Positions 63,064-64,000 of a stretch of 64,000 nucleotides of DNA are shown in pieces (positions within the stretch are counted from its first letter, which is position 1; each line of letters starts with the position of its first letter). The DNA is taken from contig NZ_CALBRW010000018.1 of assembly GCF_937927635.1 (NCBI RefSeq), positions 289,983-353,982 of the forward strand, written 5' to 3'. Made by a program: the position numbers and the translations under genes. The DNA comes from an uncultured Microbacterium sp. (GTDB lineage: Bacteria; Actinomycetota; Actinomycetes; Actinomycetales; Microbacteriaceae). The notes beneath the pieces are model-generated. The model was not told where the DNA came from, searched no databases, and saw nothing but the letters and a program-made list of their open reading frames with translations.

Positions 63064-63706
63064 TCTCCAGCTTCGTGTCAGCCGCGTGCTCCACGGTGTT
63101 TCAGCTGAGGGCCCCGGACTACGCACGGCAATCTGGGTGCAGGGGTGCAGCATCCGTTGCAATGGTTGCATCAATCCGCATCTGTTCAACACTCGCGGAG
63201 GTAATTCCGTCGACCCTGAGAAGATCGTCTTGGATGCCCTCGAAGCGGGAGTCGAGGGTCTCACCATTCTCGGTGGCGAGCCATTCGACCAGGCGGCCGC
63301 ATGTGCTTCTCTCGCGCGCAGCGCAAGACGTCTTGGTTTGGGCGTCATCTGCTTCACCGGCTACACGCGCGAGTCTCTTGAACAAGACGGTGACGCCGCC
63401 GAGCTCATCGCCGCGGTCGACCTACTTATCGACGGGCCCTACATCGCCGACCTTCCAGAAGATCGACGCGCCCTCGTTGGCTCGACGAACCAGCGATTCA
63501 TCAACCTCACGTCCCGGTACGCTGACTACGACCCCGCGGATACGCCTAATCGGGTCGAGATACGAATCGGTGAAGACGGCACAGTCGCGATGGCAGGATT
63601 CCTCATCGAGGACGACTTGGTCGCGTTCAGCACATCACTAGACGCTCGGCGTACATTCCGAAGCCCCCGGAGTGCAACCCCACAACCAAGTGAACGTGAC
63701 GGCTGA
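63053..63706 (+). CDS. Radical-SAM activase-like protein (4Fe-4S)
   Basis: A 217-residue protein. The N-terminal third has the cluster motif IWVQGCSIRCNGCINPHLFN (C-x3-C-x2-C), preceded by GVSAEGPGLRT as in NrdG-type activating enzymes, then EGLTILGGEPFDQAA and LGLGVICFTGYTRESL. A C-terminal extension of about 60 residues differs from NrdG. No glycyl radical enzyme gene is nearby. TTG at 63053 overlaps the previous gene and is the likely start; GTG 63089 is an alternative. Confidence 0.85.
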   Translation: MSSDLQLRVSRVLHGVSAEGPGLRTAIWVQGCSIRCNGCINPHLFNTRGGNSVDPEKIVLDALEAGVEGLTILGGEPFDQAAACASLARSARRLGLGVICFTGYTRESLEQDGDAAELIAAVDLLIDGPYIADLPEDRRALVGSTNQRFINLTSRYADYDPADTPNRVEIRIGEDGTVAMAGFLIEDDLVAFSTSLDARRTFRSPRSATPQPSERDG

Positions 63707-63990
63707 AGACACTCGCCGCGCGCACCTCTGACGTCATCGCCCTGGTGACGTCGCGAACACGCCGCTGCCGCCGCGGCCGGCTCACCTCTGGATCGAGGTA
63801 TTGAGAGGGATGTTCATCCAGAGCCTGCCGAGATCGAGCTTGTTCTCGGAGTGTTGACACCGATACGGACCGAGGACAGGAACTCGTTGAAGTCCGCCAG
63901 CACGGTATACGGCCGTTCCACCTTGAACCGTTCCAGGTTCTGTGCTGATTCGTCCTGGGTTTGGTTCCGCTTCTTTTGGGAGGATGAATC
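63707..63990. other. Gene-free stretch between the island and the right edge
   Basis: This ~284-bp stretch has no frame that looks coding on either strand. On the minus strand, two short fragments in different frames (KVERPYTVLADFNEF and KLDLGRLWMNIPLN) look protein-like and could be remnants of a broken gene. The right end (from about 63965) reads as a ribosome-binding site, GGGAGGATGAATC, before an ATG. Confidence 0.5.
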
Positions 63991-64000
63991 ATGCCCCGTC
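63991..64000 (+). CDS. Possible start of an IS transposase gene, cut by the window edge
   Basis: ATG CCC CGT follows GGGAGGATGAATC, a strong start context. MPR is also how many IS3-type OrfA transposases begin. Only three codons are visible, so this is a flag for the right boundary, not an identification. Confidence 0.25.

Noticed and set aside
63627..63992. 121-residue minus-strand frame at the right end
   Set aside because: Overlaps the radical-SAM gene's 3' end, is Arg/Ser-rich and lacks any motif.

Overview
The window is high-GC DNA from a Gram-positive actinobacterium. The gene content suggests Microbacteriaceae, most likely Microbacterium or a close relative: menaquinone genes spread among DUF4229, PLDc_N and DUF6421 genes, an Lhr helicase, many GTG starts, and the short word GGCATCCG recurring everywhere. 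This placement comes from gene order and style, not from a database search. No rRNA, tRNA, origin or canonical CRISPR array was seen.

Layout. 1-6.2 kb: a truncated multispan membrane protein with small regulators (Xre/DUF2975, PadR/DUF1700) and membrane proteins of unknown function. 6.4-12.3 kb: a maltodextrin uptake and hydrolysis operon (malE-malF-malG-GH13 enzyme) with two LacI-type operators and a long hairpin between malE and malF. 12.3-15.8 kb: yajQ, a GntR regulator, a frameshifted Xre gene and a lipase-like hydrolase. 15.8-30 kb: ferredoxin/NADP reductase, a polyprenyl diphosphate synthase, menF, menG, menD and menA, that is, side chain and head group of menaquinone, interleaved with an M28 peptidase, MarR, PPK2 and RmuC. 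30-38 kb: PLP homeostasis protein plus pyridoxal kinase, Lrp/DUF6421/SDR, a TMEM175-like channel, threonine aldolase, NUDIX and esterase genes. 38-48 kb: an ABC-F ATPase, DUF6157, a large membrane protein and the 1538-residue Lhr helicase. 47.9-50.1 kb: two toxin-antitoxin-like modules flanking a MazG-like gene. 50-59.8 kb: CysZ-like protein, Nei glycosylase, hexapeptide protein, Ltp-like protein, DoxX with its divergent regulator, a Clp ATPase and purU.

59.87-63.71 kb: an AT-richer, tightly coupled five-gene island: a Ycf46-like AAA+ ATPase, a DUF1257-like protein, a DUF2997 protein, a membrane protein ending in a ComEA-type helix-hairpin-helix domain, and a radical-SAM activase-like protein. 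It is followed by a gene-free stretch and, at the very edge, what may be the start of an IS transposase. This is the best candidate for an undescribed system.

The second main result is non-coding. Several intergenic regions hold repeat quartets: two direct copies of a 7-15 bp unit followed by two inverted copies. Three loci share one 15-bp unit with an exact 31-bp period, and the third of these is expanded to a four-repeat array. Five other loci use different units but an exact 19-bp period, and one uses 18 bp. Further palindromic repeats sit inside coding sequence, in the ABC-F gene and in lhr.
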